NCBI GenBank assembly: GCA_022009755.1
Contig: CP091722.1
Span: forward strand, 1,558,001-1,622,000
Direction: 5' to 3'
DNA: 64,000 nt
From: Oscillospiraceae bacterium
GTDB lineage: Bacteria > Bacillota > Clostridia > Christensenellales > QALW01
The position numbers and the translations under genes were made by a program. A model generated the notes under the pieces. The model did no database searches and had not been told where the DNA came from. It worked only from the letters and a program-made list of their open reading frames with translations. Of this stretch, positions 18,874-28,747 are shown in pieces. The first letter of the stretch is position 1; each line of letters starts with the position of its first letter.

Positions 18874-19731
18874 TTAATCAAACTCCATGCGTCCCGAGGC
18901 TCCGCAGGGCAGCAGAATATCCCCCCGCGTTACCGGCAGCGCCACCTCGGCCGCCTCCACCCTTCCGCGAAAAAGCGGCTTTACCGCGCTTGCAAGAATG
19001 TTGCGCAGCACAATGGGCTGAAGCCCGGTGGTGTAGCTGTTTATAAGCATAAACAGCGGCTTTTCGCTCAATACCCCCGTGCACAGCTTCACAAAGCCGT
19101 ACAGCTCGTTTTCCAGCTTCCATATCTCGCCGGACGGCCCGCGTCCGTAGCTGGGCGGATCCATTATTATTGCATCGTAGCGGCTGCCGCGGCGTATCTC
19201 CCGCTGCACAAACTTGGCGCAGTCGTCCACTATATAGCGCACGGGAGCGGAGGAAAGGCCGGAAAGCGCAATATTTTCCTTGCATTGCGCCACCATGTTT
19301 TTTGCGGCGTCCACATGGCACACCGAAGCCCCGGCTTTGGCCGCAGCCACGGTAGCGCCCCCGGTGTACCCGAAAAGGTTAAGCACCTTTACCGGCCGGC
19401 CGCAGGAGCTTATAAGGCGCATCATCCAGTCCCAGTTTGCCGCCTGCTCCGGAAACAGCCCCGTATGCTTAAAGCCCATTGGGCGCACCTTGAAGGTAAG
19501 CTCCCTCCAGGAAACCGTCCAGCTTTCCGGAAGGCTTTTATAGTATTCCCACTGTCCGCCCCCGCTTGAGGAGCGGCGGTACTGCGCATCCGGCTTTATC
19601 TTTCCCCCGCTGTAACCCCAAATTGCCTGCGGGTCGGGGCGCAGCAGATGTATTCCGCCCCAGCGTTCGTATTTCATGCCCTCGCCGCAGTCTATGCATT
19701 CGTAATCCTTCCAGTCCGAAGCAATATACAT
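18874..19731 (-). CDS. Class I SAM-dependent RNA methyltransferase (RlmI-like)
   Basis: 285 residues from the start at 19731, chosen for GGAGG eight bases upstream (a longer frame continues to 19782). Motif I is LNLFGYTGGATVAAAKAGA (SAM binding), motif II HVDAAKNMV, and the catalytic-region motif is IIMDPPSYGRG. These match the COG1092/RlmI-like group that methylates cytosine in 23S rRNA, although the PUA domain of RlmI is missing. Likely in the same transcript as ileS and the RluA pair. Confidence 0.83.
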   Translation of the reverse strand: MYIASDWKDYECIDCGEGMKYERWGGIHLLRPDPQAIWGYSGGKIKPDAQYRRSSSGGGQWEYYKSLPESWTVSWRELTFKVRPMGFKHTGLFPEQAANWDWMMRLISSCGRPVKVLNLFGYTGGATVAAAKAGASVCHVDAAKNMVAQCKENIALSGLSSAPVRYIVDDCAKFVQREIRRGSRYDAIIMDPPSYGRGPSGEIWKLENELYGFVKLCTGVLSEKPLFMLINSYTTGLQPIVLRNILASAVKPLFRGRVEAAEVALPVTRGDILLPCGASGRMEFD

Positions 19732-19799
19732 CCGCTTTCCCTCCTTTTTGCGCTTTTGTTCCCGCCTTGGCGCATGCGCCAAGGCCTATGCGGCACTGC

Positions 19800-22700
19800 T
19801 TACGCTTTTTTGATCGAAAGCGTGCAGTGCTCGCCGTTTATCTCCCACTGCTTGGCATTCTCGCACGGCTGCGCAAACAGCACCGCGTCCGCCTGCGCGC
19901 CGGAGCTTATCATATCGGCGCCCTCTTTTGCCGCCTCCAGCAGCTCGCCCTGCGCGGTAATTGTAAGAATGATATGGTCCGTAACCTCAAGCCCTATATC
20001 CTTGCGCATGGTCTGCACCTTGCTTATAAGCTCGCGCACAAAGCCCTCGCGGCGAAGCTCCGGAGTTATATGCTCATCCAGTATCACCACGATTTGCCGT
20101 CGGATTCCGCAGCAAAGCCCTCTTTATTCTTGGAGGAAATAAGCAGATCTCCCTCCGTCAGCTCCACCTTGGTGCCGTCGATGTCCATGGTGTATACTCC
20201 GCCGTTTTTAACGGCGGCCACCACCGCCTGCGCGTCGCACTCCTTCAGGAAGGCGCTTATGCGTCCCAGCAGCTTGCCGTATTTCGGCCCCAGGGTGCGC
20301 AGCTGCGGCTTGAGAGAAAAGCTGGTGTAATCGGAGGAATCGCTTAAAAACTCCACCGCCTTGACATTCAGCTCATCCTCTATAAGCTCGTTGAACTGCT
20401 CCGGCAGCTTTCTCTCCGAACGCAGCAGCAGGCGGGAAAGGGGCTGACGGTTCTTTATGTTGGCCGCGGCGCGGGCAGGCGCGTCCCAGCACCACCGCCT
20501 CAAGCAGCAGCTCCATGTTGGCCTCCAGCTCCGGGTCTATAAACTCCGCGTTCCACTGCGGGAAGCGGCACAGATGTACGCTCTCCGGCGCCGAAGCATC
20601 CACGCGCTTTACAAGGTTCTGATACAGCTCCTCCGCCATAAACGGAATAAAGGGCGCGCTTATCTTTGCAAGCGTGGTAAGCACGGTATAGAGCGTCATG
20701 TACGCGTTTATCTTGTCCTGAGTCATGTCGCTGCCCCAGTACCGCTCGCGGCTGCGGCGCACATACCAGTTGGACAGCTCGTCCACAAAGGCCTGCATTG
20801 CCCGCGCCGGCTCGGTTATTACATATTTATCCAGCGATTCATCCACATATTTCACCAAAGAATTCAGCTTTGAAAGGATCCAGCGGTCCATCAGCGAAAG
20901 CTTATCCTTCTCCAGGCTGTACTTTGTGGGATCGAAATTGTCAATGTTGGCATAAAGCACATAGAAGGCGTAGGTGTTCCACAGCGTGCCCATGAACTTG
21001 CGCTGCGCCTCGCTTACCGCCTCGGCATAGAAGCGGGAGGGCAGCCACGGCGCCGATGCCGTATAGAAATACCACCGCACCGCATCCGCGCCCTGCACAT
21101 CCAGCACGCTGAAGGGGTCCACGACATTGCCCTTGTGCTTGCTCATCTTTACGCCGTCCTTGTCGCCCACATGCCCAAGCACTATGCAGTTGCGGAAGGG
21201 CGCGCAGTCAAACAGCAGGGTGGATATCGCCATAAGGGAATAGAACCATCCGCGGGTCTGGTCTATGGCCTCGCTTATGAAATCCGCCGGGAAATTATGA
21301 CGGAATTTTTCCTGATTCTCAAAGGGATAATGCCACTGCGCAAAGGGCATGGAGCCGCTGTCGAACCAGCAGTCTATAACCTCCGGCGCACGGTGCATAA
21401 CTCCGCCGCACTTTTCGCACTTCATGGTAAGCGGATCAAGATAGGGCTTGTGCAGCTCGGTATCCAGCGGCGCGCCGGTAAGCTTTGCCAGCTCCTCGCG
21501 GCTGCCCACCACATGATAGTGCCCGCACTGGCATTCCCACACGGGCAGGGGAGTGCCCCAGTACCGCTCGCGGGAAAGCGCCCAGTCTATAACATTTTCC
21601 AGGAAGTTGCCCATGCGTCCTTCCTTTATGGTCTCCGGCATCCAGTTTACGGTGCGGTTGTTCTTTACAAGCTGATCCCTCACCGCCGTCATGCGGATAA
21701 ACCAGGTGGAACGGGCATAGTAGATAAGGGGGGTGTCGCATCTCCAGCAGAAGGGATAGCTGTGCTGATAGGGCAGCTCGCGGAAAGCAGCCCGCGGGCG
21801 CGCAGATCCTCCGTTATCGGCTTGTCGGCATCCTTTACAAAAAGCCCCGCAAACTTGCCGGTCTTGTCGATAAGCTTGCCCTGATTGTCCACCATCTGTA
21901 CAAAGGGCAGGTTGTTGTCCCGCCCCACACGGGCGTCATCCTCGCCGAAGGCCGGAGCAATATGCACGATTCCGCTTCCGGAATCAAGGGTAACATACGG
22001 ATCCGCCACCACATACCATGCGCGCTTTTTCTCCTCTTTTGCAAAGTCAAACAGCGGCTCATAATCCATCCCGCAGAGCTGTTCGCCCTTGCAGGTTTTT
22101 ATTACCTCCGCGCCCTCGCCCAGCACCTCAAGAAGAGCCTTTGCCAGAATATATGTGCGTCCCTCAAGGCGTGCATAGACATAATCCTCCGCCGCATTTA
22201 CGCACAGCGCCACATTGCTGGGCAGCGTCCAGGGCGTGGTGGTCCATGCCAGAAGATAGGTGTCCTTTTCTCCCTTTACCGGGAAGGATACGAATATACT
22301 GGTTTCGGTAACATCCTTGTAGCCCTGCGCCACCTCGTGGGAGGACAGCGCGGTGCCGCAGCGGGGGCAGTAGGGCACCACCTTGTGTCCCTTGTAAAGC
22401 AGCCCCTTGTCCGCTATCGTTTTAAGCGCCCACCATTCGGATTCGATATAGTTGTTGTCATAGGTGATATACGGGTGCTCCATATCCACCCAGTAGCCCA
22501 CCGCGTCGCTCATATGCTCCCATTCTGAGGTGTACTTCCATACGCTCTGCTTGCATTTTTCAATAAAGGGCTCAATGCCGTACTTTTCTATCTGCGGCTT
22601 GCCGTTTATCCCCAGCTGCTTCTCCACCTCCAGCTCCACCGGCAGACCGTGAGTATCCCAGCCCGCCTTGCGCTCTATATGATAGCCCTTCATCGTGCGG

Positions 22701-22915
22701 TAGCGCGGAATGATATCCTTCATAACACGGGTGAGTATGTGCCCTATATGCGGCTTGCCGTTGGCAGTGGGCGGTCCGTCATAGAATACAAAATCCTTTC
22801 CGCCCTCATTCTGTGCGGTGGATTTCTCAAAAATGCCGTTTCTTTTCCAGAACTCCGTTATGGCGCGTTCCCTGTCCACAAAATTAAGGGAGGTGTCAAC
22901 CTTCTGATGTATCAT
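19800..22915 (-). CDS. ileS: Isoleucyl-tRNA synthetase (three frameshifts)
   Basis: About 1038 residues, the length of the longer bacterial IleS type. Visible: the HIGH-type signature PTANGKPHIGH near residue 50, the editing (CP1) region with WTTTPWTLPSN, and KMSKS as GVKMSKHKGN. The C-terminal domain includes LDEHITPELRREGFVREL. Breaks: 21784-21786 (one T missing on the coding strand), about 20478 (one C too many), about 20088 (one A missing). Repair at each restores family sequence. An essential gene would not survive three true frameshifts, which argues for sequencing error. Preceded by a T-box-like leader. Confidence 0.95.
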
Positions 22916-22989
22916 AGTATCAAGCCTTTCCCCGCGCCGATCGAAGCTTACGGCGCAGTGTTATTTTGTCATATGATTTTTGATTTTAA

Positions 22990-23240
22990 TAAAATAAGCC
23001 CCGTACTCCTAAAAGCACGAGGCGCTTAACCATTAAGAGCGGCGCAGTAATTTACGCGTTGTGCTGTATCGGGCACTCCCGTATTGCGCTCAGGCCGCAG
23101 GGGCGTTCACGCAATCCCTTCACGGGTGATCGTACCGTTTTTCATGCGTACCGCATTGCAGCAGCCGCGGCTCTCTGTAACGCACTTTGTAAAACAGCAG
23201 CATCCCGATCGTCAGGTTTATCTGTTTTCCGGTATCTTCC
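22990..23240 (-). promoter_or_regulatory. T-box leader of ileS with isoleucine specifier
   Basis: Minus-strand leader about 300 bases long. It contains the stem I motif AGAGAGCCG (complement of 23168-23176) followed by GCTGCTGCAA, then ACGATCACCC, in which ATC (complement 23128-23130) is an isoleucine codon followed by a purine. A 9-base-pair hairpin and T-rich stretch near 22990-23023 forms the terminator. These fit a T-box that reads tRNA-Ile charging. The exact T-box bulge sequence (UGGN) is not obvious; AACGCG is present where the conserved end is expected. Confidence 0.68.
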
Positions 23241-23250
23241 GGCAAGGTAT

Positions 23251-23279
23251 ATTATATAAAATAACGGATTGTTTGTAAA
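23251..23279 (-). promoter_or_regulatory. ileS promoter
   Basis: Minus-strand TTTACA and TATAAT with a 17-base spacer, just upstream of the T-box leader. Confidence 0.65.
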
Positions 23280-23352
23280 GCATAAAAACGGCAAAATTGC
23301 AAATCCTGCCGCCCGAAACGGCAGCAAAATACCCTCAGGCTCAAAAAAATGC

Positions 23353-23381
23353 TTGACAAATGCGCCTCAAGGTAATATACT
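23353..23381 (+). promoter_or_regulatory. tRNA-Arg promoter
   Basis: TTGACA and TATACT separated by 17 bases, 22 bases before the tRNA. Confidence 0.8.
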
Positions 23382-23403
23382 TGCAAATGTTCAAAATATA
23401 AAT

Positions 23404-23480
23404 GTGTCTGTAGCTCAGCTGGATAGAGTAACTGGCTACGAACCAGTAGGTCGGGGGTTCGAATCCCTTCAGGCACACCA
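23404..23480 (+). tRNA. tRNA-Arg (anticodon ACG)
   Basis: 77 bases including encoded CCA. The acceptor GTGTCTG pairs with CAGGCAC; D-arm with AGCTCAGCTGGATAGAGT; anticodon stem ACTGG/CCAGT around loop CTACGAA; T-arm GGGGGTTCGAATCCCTT. The A34 of ACG would be deaminated to inosine to read CGN codons. Confidence 0.95.
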
Positions 23481-23481
23481 C

Positions 23482-23516
23482 AAAAAAGCAATTGCATTTT
23501 GCAATTGCTTTTTTGT
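23482..23516 (+). terminator. tRNA-Arg terminator
   Basis: AAAAAAGCAATTGC and GCAATTGCTTTTTT form a 14-base stem with a short loop directly after the tRNA. Confidence 0.9.
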
Positions 23517-23645
23517 TATATTCGCCTTACGGCGAGCGATATTGCTGCGCAGTGATATTCGCCTTTCCGCCGAGTGATATTCGCTTGGCGAGGGTGAGAT
23601 GCGAATATAATATCATTGTGAGCTTTAGCCAACAATATCACTTTT
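23517..23645 (+). repeat. Hairpin-rich GATATTCGC repeat element
   Basis: At least three direct copies of GYGATATT, each joined to a small GC hairpin (CGCC-TTAC-GGCG, GC-TGC-GC, CGCC-TTTCC-GCCG, CGC-TTG-GCG), then inverted copies (GCGAATATAATATC, CAATATCAC). The whole can fold back as a long structured unit. Short palindromic elements of this kind are dispersed in gut Clostridia genomes. Confidence 0.6.
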
Positions 23646-23768
23646 TGCGGCGCGAGGCTTTACAGCGCGGCTTTCCCGGACGCTTTGCCCCCGTTGTTTT
23701 CCGCACTCCGTCCTGAGCATAAATCCCCCTTATGCTGTTAATAAACTGTGAATTACGCTGTTAAAAAG

Positions 23769-23886
23769 TTATCCACAGTTCCCACAGACTTACCCACAAT
23801 TGCGGATATATCGGCAATTATCTGTCAATAACTCCGGTGAAACAACTTATCCACACCGAAAAAATACTCCTTCCGGCTGTGGATAA
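23769..23886. promoter_or_regulatory. DnaA-box cluster downstream of spo0A
   Basis: Three perfect TTATCCACA boxes (23769-23777, 23847-23855, and complement 23878-23886) and a one-mismatch box TTACCCACA (23790-23798) within 118 bases. The segment is non-coding. Confidence 0.75.
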
Positions 23887-24039
23887 CCCGCTTTGTGCAC
23901 ACCTTTCTTTGCTTTGCAAAAAAATACCGACCGAAACAAAAACCGTTTCCGTCGGTAACCCTCCGCACGCTCCGGCAGCCCTCGCGGCACGGCGGGCGCA
24001 TGCGCCGTGAAGCACGCCCGGTATTTTCCCAAAAAGAGG

Positions 24040-24819
24040 CTACGCCGCGTTTTCCAGCATCAGCTTATCCGCAATCAGGGCGATGAATTCGCCGTTTGTG
24101 GGCTTGTCGTTGCGGGTATACACATTATAGCCGAATATATCGTTTATGTTTTCTATCTTGCCCCGCGTCCAGGCTACCTCTATTGCATGGCGTATTGCCC
24201 GCTCCACCTTGGAGGCACTGGTGTCATATGTCCGCGCTATCCCCGGATACAGCTCCTTGGTTATGCGGTTTATTATATCCGGGTTGCCTATCACCATCTT
24301 TACCGCTTCCCTTAAAAATGTATAGCCCTTTATATGCGCTGGTATTCCCATGGTTATAAACATAGTGCTTATGCGCTCATCCACGCTCTTTTCTCCCATA
24401 CGCACCACCGTCCTTGACCGCGGCTCTATGTGCCGCCCCTCCTTTAACGCTATGCAGTCCCGCACCCTGTTGCGCACCGATTGCGCATCAAAGGGCTTTG
24501 CAAGAAAAAATGTGGCCCCAAGCTCCACCGCACGCAGAACAAAGGCCTCCTGTACCAGTGCCGATATCATTATAAACGCCGGCGCGCCGCTTTTGCCCGC
24601 CGCCTTTTCCAGCACCCCGAAGCCATCCAGCTTTGGCATTACAACATCAAGAAGAACCACATCCGGCGACAGCTGTTCTATCATGCACAGCGCCTGGGTG
24701 CCGTCGCAGGCCTCTCCGACCACGCTTACATCCTCCTGCCCCTGAAATATCTCTCTGAGCGCACTGCGAACCTGTCCGTTGTCATCTACAATGAGAACCC
24801 TGGTCTTTTGTTGTTCCAT
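24040..24819 (-). CDS. spo0A: Sporulation master regulator Spo0A
   Basis: 259 residues. N-terminal response-regulator domain: acidic pocket VDDN, phospho-acceptor Asp in DVVLLDVVMPKLDG, conserved Lys in FLAKPFD. C-terminal Spo0A DNA-binding domain with the recognition-helix region TASKVERAIRHAIEVAWTRGK (here SASKVERA) and IFGYNVYTRNDKPTNGEFIALIADKL. It controls entry into sporulation when phosphorylated. ATG 24819 has AAAGGGG upstream. A perfect 0A box lies about 140 bases upstream, suggesting autoregulation. SpoIVB, its usual neighbour, is not seen. Confidence 0.97.
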   Translation of the reverse strand: MEQQKTRVLIVDDNGQVRSALREIFQGQEDVSVVGEACDGTQALCMIEQLSPDVVLLDVVMPKLDGFGVLEKAAGKSGAPAFIMISALVQEAFVLRAVELGATFFLAKPFDAQSVRNRVRDCIALKEGRHIEPRSRTVVRMGEKSVDERISTMFITMGIPAHIKGYTFLREAVKMVIGNPDIINRITKELYPGIARTYDTSASKVERAIRHAIEVAWTRGKIENINDIFGYNVYTRNDKPTNGEFIALIADKLMLENAA

Positions 24820-24955
24820 ACTGATAAACCCCTTTCGATATAGCCATATATTGGCAAATCTTTCTTTGTGAGGGTATAATAGCACAATATATGGTATAAT
24901 GCAATAGGAAATTTAACAGATTATTGTTAAATTATGTTAATTTCGTTTGCTTTTT

Positions 24956-24963
24956 TTGTCGAA
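24956..24963 (+). promoter_or_regulatory. 0A box upstream of spo0A
   Basis: TTGTCGAA matches the Spo0A binding consensus (TGTCGAA) and lies upstream of a likely minus-strand promoter (TTGCAT, 17 bases, TATTAT near 24875-24904). Confidence 0.55.
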
Positions 24964-25177
24964 TTCGGTTACTTAGCAATAAAAAGCGAAGTCTTTACCC
25001 TGCCGCAGCGCCCGGAAGTCCTTCAATGCAAGACCCGCCGGGGCAACAAACGCTTTTCATATCCGCAACAATGTTGTATAATAAAATATCAAAAAGCCGC
25101 ATTTCTGCGGCCGATATTCGGCATAATGAAGGAATAACGGATAAATATCCGCACGATGCGGAAAATTGAGGACGGTC

Positions 25178-25999
25178 ATGGATATTATAAAGGCGGAAAA
25201 TGTTCATTATACCTATGAGGACAGCGGTGACAGTATTCTCCGCGGCATAGACCTCACCGTGAAAGAGGGCGAATTTCTTTGCATACTGGGGCATAACGGC
25301 AGCGGAAAATCCACCCTTGCAAAGGTGCTGGGCGGCCTTTTTCTGCCAAGCGAGGGGCGGGTGGAGATCTGCGGCATGGACACCGCCGACCCGGAGAGCG
25401 CCTTTAATATCCGCCAGCGCGCAGGCATGGTGTTCCAGAATCCCGACAACCAGCTTGTCGCCACCGTCGTGGAGGACGATATAGCCTTCGGCATGGAAAA
25501 CCTGGGCGTGCCCGCACCCGAAATGAACCGCCGCATAGACGAGGTTCTTGCCGCCGTGGGCATGTCGGAATTCCGCAAAAGCGCTCCCCACAAGCTCTCC
25601 GGCGGTCAAAGCAGCGCATTGCAATAGCCGGCATTCTGGCCATGCGCCCGGAAATACTCATTCTTGACGAGCCCACGGCCATGCTGGACCCCCTCCGGGC
25701 GCGCCGAGGTCATGAAAAGCGTGGAGCAGCTGCGCAGGGACGGCATGACAATAGTTCACATAACCCATTTTATGGAGGAAACCGTCTCCGCCGACCGTCT
25801 GATAGTTATGTCGGAGGGCCGCATCCTGCTTCAGGGCACCCCCAGAGAGGTGTTTTCCCGTCAGGAGCATCTGCGCAGCCTCTCCCTTGATGTTCCGCAG
25901 ATGACGGCGCTGGCGCACGACCTTATCCGCTTCGGTGCCGATATCCCGACGGATATCCTCACAATAAAGGAGCTTGCCGACTGCATATGTCCGCAGTAA
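25178..25999 (+). CDS. ecfA1: ECF transporter ATPase EcfA1 (two frameshifts)
   Basis: About 273 residues after repair. Walker A GHNGSGKST, Q-loop FQNPDNQ, signature LSGGQKQRIAIAG, Walker B ILILDEPTAMLDPSGR, and the C-terminal PQMTALAHDLI typical of EcfA. It energises vitamin/metal uptake together with EcfA2, EcfT and a separate S component. Break 1 at about 25607 needs one more A (CAAAAG); break 2 at 25689-25693 has one C too many. The frame recovers in both cases. GAGGA precedes ATG 25178. Confidence 0.93.
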
Positions 26000-26111
26000 G
26001 CCGGGCTTTGCGTTTTTTCCGCCGTTTTCGGCAAAAATGCGTAAAATCCGTTTTTCGTATGTATTTTGTATTTGTTAAAAGATTTTTACCTAAGGAGTCA
26101 GCCTGTACAAT

Positions 26112-26975
26112 ATGTCCGTAATTATCAAAGACCTTGGATATATATATTCCCCCGGCACGCCCTTTGAGTACCGGGCGCTGCACGATGTCACCCTTGAGAT
26201 ACCCGACGGCCAGTATGTGGCCCTCATAGGCCATACCGGCAGCGGAAAATCCACCCTTATACAGCATCTCAACGGCCTTATCCGCCCCACAAGCGGGTCC
26301 ATAACGGTGCAGGGCATAGACCTCACCGCAAAGAAGGTGCCCCTTAAGGAGCTGCGCCGCCGCGTAGGGCTGGTATTCCAGTACCCCGAATATCAGCTTT
26401 TTGAGGAAACCGTGGCAAAGGATGTGGCGTTCGGCCCGAAAAATCTCGGGCTTTCTCCCGAAGAGATCGAGCTGCGGGTAAAGGAAGCCGTAAGGCTGGT
26501 GGGTCTGCCCGAAAGCGTTCTGGAGGCCAGCCCCTTTGACCTCTCCGGCGGACAGAAGCGCCGCGCGGCCATTGCCGGAGTGCTGTCCATGCGCCCCGAG
26601 GTGCTGGTGCTGGACGAGCCCATTGCCGGGCTTGACCCGATGGGCCGCCGTGAAATACTTGCCCTTGTGGAAAACTACCGCCGGCACAGCGGCGCCACGG
26701 TGGTGCTGGTATCCCACAATATGGATGATGTCGCCGACATTGCCGACCGCGTAATAGTAATGCACCGGGGCGGGGTGGCATTGGACGGCACCCCTCACGA
26801 GGTGTTTTCCCAAAGCGAAAAAATGCATTCCCTGGGGCTTGATGTGCCGCAGGTCACCCTGCTTGCCGACGAGCTGCGCCGCCGCGGCATGGATGTGCCC
26901 AAAAACATAATAACCCGGCAGGAAATGCTGGAATATCTGCTTTCAAAGGGGGTGGCAGGATGCTCCGCGACATAA
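26112..26975 (+). CDS. ecfA2: ECF transporter ATPase EcfA2
   Basis: 287 residues, intact. Walker A GHTGSGKST, Q-loop FQYPEYQLF, signature LSGGQKRRAAIAG, Walker B VLVLDEPIAGLDP. Pairs with EcfA1 to form the ATPase dimer on the EcfT scaffold. Its end overlaps the start of ecfT, so the three form one operon. No S component (substrate-binding protein) is next to it, pointing to a shared group II ECF module. Confidence 0.95.
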   Translation: MSVIIKDLGYIYSPGTPFEYRALHDVTLEIPDGQYVALIGHTGSGKSTLIQHLNGLIRPTSGSITVQGIDLTAKKVPLKELRRRVGLVFQYPEYQLFEETVAKDVAFGPKNLGLSPEEIELRVKEAVRLVGLPESVLEASPFDLSGGQKRRAAIAGVLSMRPEVLVLDEPIAGLDPMGRREILALVENYRRHSGATVVLVSHNMDDVADIADRVIVMHRGGVALDGTPHEVFSQSEKMHSLGLDVPQVTLLADELRRRGMDVPKNIITRQEMLEYLLSKGVAGCSAT

Positions 26976-27792
26976 CCATAGGGCAGTATTACCCTGCCGA
27001 TTCCTTCGTGCACAAGCTGGATCCCCGCTTCAAGATACTTGCGGTGCTTGCCTATATAATCGCCGCCTTTTTTGTAAAAACCTATATAGGGCTTTTTGTG
27101 CTGCTTGCCTTCCTCACTGTCGCCGTGGCCGCCTCCCGCATACCGCTTAAGGTGCTGCTGCGCGGGCTTAAGGCAATATATGTGCTGCTGGGCATAACCT
27201 TTGTTTTCAACGCCCTGCTTTCGGGCGGGCAAACGGAATACTTCCGCCTGTGGATATTTCGCCTTACCCGCGAAGGACTGGTGCGCGCGGTGTTTATGGC
27301 ACTGCGCCTTATAATGCTTATAACCGGCGCCTCGCTTTGACCCTTACCACCGCGCCCATCGCGCTTACCGACGGCATGGAAAGGCTGCTTTCCCCGTTTG
27401 CAAAGCTGCATTTTCCCGCCCACGAGGTGGCCATGATGATGACCATTGCGCTGCGGTTTATTCCCACCCTTATGGAGGAGGCCGACCGCATAATGAAAGC
27501 GCAGTCCGCCCGCGGCGCCTCCTTTGACGAAGGCGGGCTGATAAAGCGTGCAAAGTCCGTAATCCCCCTGCTGGTGCCGCTTTTCGTCTCTGCCTTCCGC
27601 CGGGCCGAGGAGCTGGCAATGGCCATGGAGGTGCGGTGCTATCACGGCGGCGAGGGGCGCACGCGCCTGCATGTGCTGCGCTTTACGCGCCGCGACGCAA
27701 TAGGGCTTGCGGCCTTTGCTTTGCTTATAGCGTCGGTGGCGTTTGATTCGGCGTATATTTCGGTGCATATGCCCTATTTACTGGGGATATAG
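26960..27792 (+). CDS. ecfT: ECF transporter transmembrane protein EcfT (frameshifted)
   Basis: About 277 residues. Several membrane helices (KILAVLAYIIAAFFV, GLFVLLAFLTVAVAA, and later LAAFALLIASVAF) and the coupling-helix motif AQSARGA that contacts the ATPases. It scaffolds the ECF complex in the membrane. The break is at about 27336, where CTTTG should be CTTTTG (coding ASLLTLTTAPI). Overlaps ecfA2 by 16 bases. Confidence 0.92.
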
Positions 27793-27896
27793 CCCATTTT
27801 CCCGCGTGTACGGCGCCGTTTGCAGCCCCTTTTGAGCCGGAAGCCTGGCCCGCAGCGCCGCTTATGCCCGCACTGACGGTGCCGTGGCAAGCATGC

Positions 27897-27990
27897 AAAA
27901 ACAATAAAAAACGCGAAAAAACCGTAAAAAAACAGCTAAAAAACCGTTAAAAAACGCCTTAAAAACGGGCAAAAAACGAATAAAAAAATA
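27897..27990. repeat. Phased A-tracts (predicted intrinsically bent DNA)
   Basis: Eight runs of 5-7 A begin at about 27906, 27916, 27926, 27938, 27949, 27961, 27971 and 27982, a mean spacing close to 11 bases, i.e. in phase with the helix. It sits just upstream of truA. Confidence 0.7.
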
Positions 27991-28015
27991 AAACGGCGGC
28001 AAGGGAGGGAGCAGC

Positions 28016-28747
28016 GTGAGGATAAAGGCCATAGTTACCTATGACGGCACGGCATACGGCGGGTGGCAGCTTCAGAAAAACGCGCCCAGTATTCAGGGCG
28101 AGCTGGAGAAGGTGCTTTTTTCCCTGTGCGGACACCGCATACCCGTGCAGAGCGCGGGGCGCACCGACGCGGGAGTGCATGCGCTTGCAATGCCTGTGCA
28201 TTTTGACATTGAAACAAGCGTTCCCGCGGAAAAGCTGCCCTTTGTTTTTAACCGTGCGCTGCCGCGGGACATACGCATGGTTTCCGCCTGCCGGTGCGAA
28301 GGCTTCCACGCCCGCTTTGACGCCAAGGGCAAGACCTACCGCTATGCCGTATGGAATGCGCCGCAGATGACGGCGCTGGAGCGGGACCGCTGCATGCACT
28401 TTCCCTACCGGCTGGAGCTTGAGCCCATGCGCCGCGCCGCCGCACTGCTTGAGGGAAGGCACGATTTTGCCGCCTTCTGTGCCTCCGGCGCGCAGACCCG
28501 CACAACGGTGCGCACGGTAAAAAGCGTGGAGATCACAGGTCAGCCGGGCTCAATGATATATTTTACCGTTACCGGAGAGGGCTTTTTATACAATATGGTG
28601 CGGATAATTGCCGGTACGCTTTTAAGCGTGGGCAACGGACGCATGGAGCCGGAGCAGGTGAGCCGCGCTCTGCTTTCGGGCAGGCGCACCGACGCCGGCT
28701 TTACCGCCGAACCGCAGGGACTTACTCTTATGGAGGTATATTACTGA
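28016..28747 (+). CDS. truA: tRNA pseudouridine synthase A
   Basis: 243 residues. Catalytic Asp in the GRTDAGVHA motif (about residue 52), KTYRYAVW, the EGRHDFAAFC loop and the C-terminal NMVRIIAGTLLSVG region. Makes pseudouridine at positions 38-40 of tRNA anticodon arms. The start is GTG 28016 with AAGGGAGGG before it. It follows the ECF genes as in many Firmicutes. Confidence 0.96.
   Translation: MRIKAIVTYDGTAYGGWQLQKNAPSIQGELEKVLFSLCGHRIPVQSAGRTDAGVHALAMPVHFDIETSVPAEKLPFVFNRALPRDIRMVSACRCEGFHARFDAKGKTYRYAVWNAPQMTALERDRCMHFPYRLELEPMRRAAALLEGRHDFAAFCASGAQTRTTVRTVKSVEITGQPGSMIYFTVTGEGFLYNMVRIIAGTLLSVGNGRMEPEQVSRALLSGRRTDAGFTAEPQGLTLMEVYY

Noticed and set aside
23769..23886. Chromosomal origin (oriC)
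   Set aside because: DnaA boxes are present but dnaA, dnaN, rpmH and a clear AT-rich unwinding block are absent from the window, so I call it only a DnaA-box cluster.
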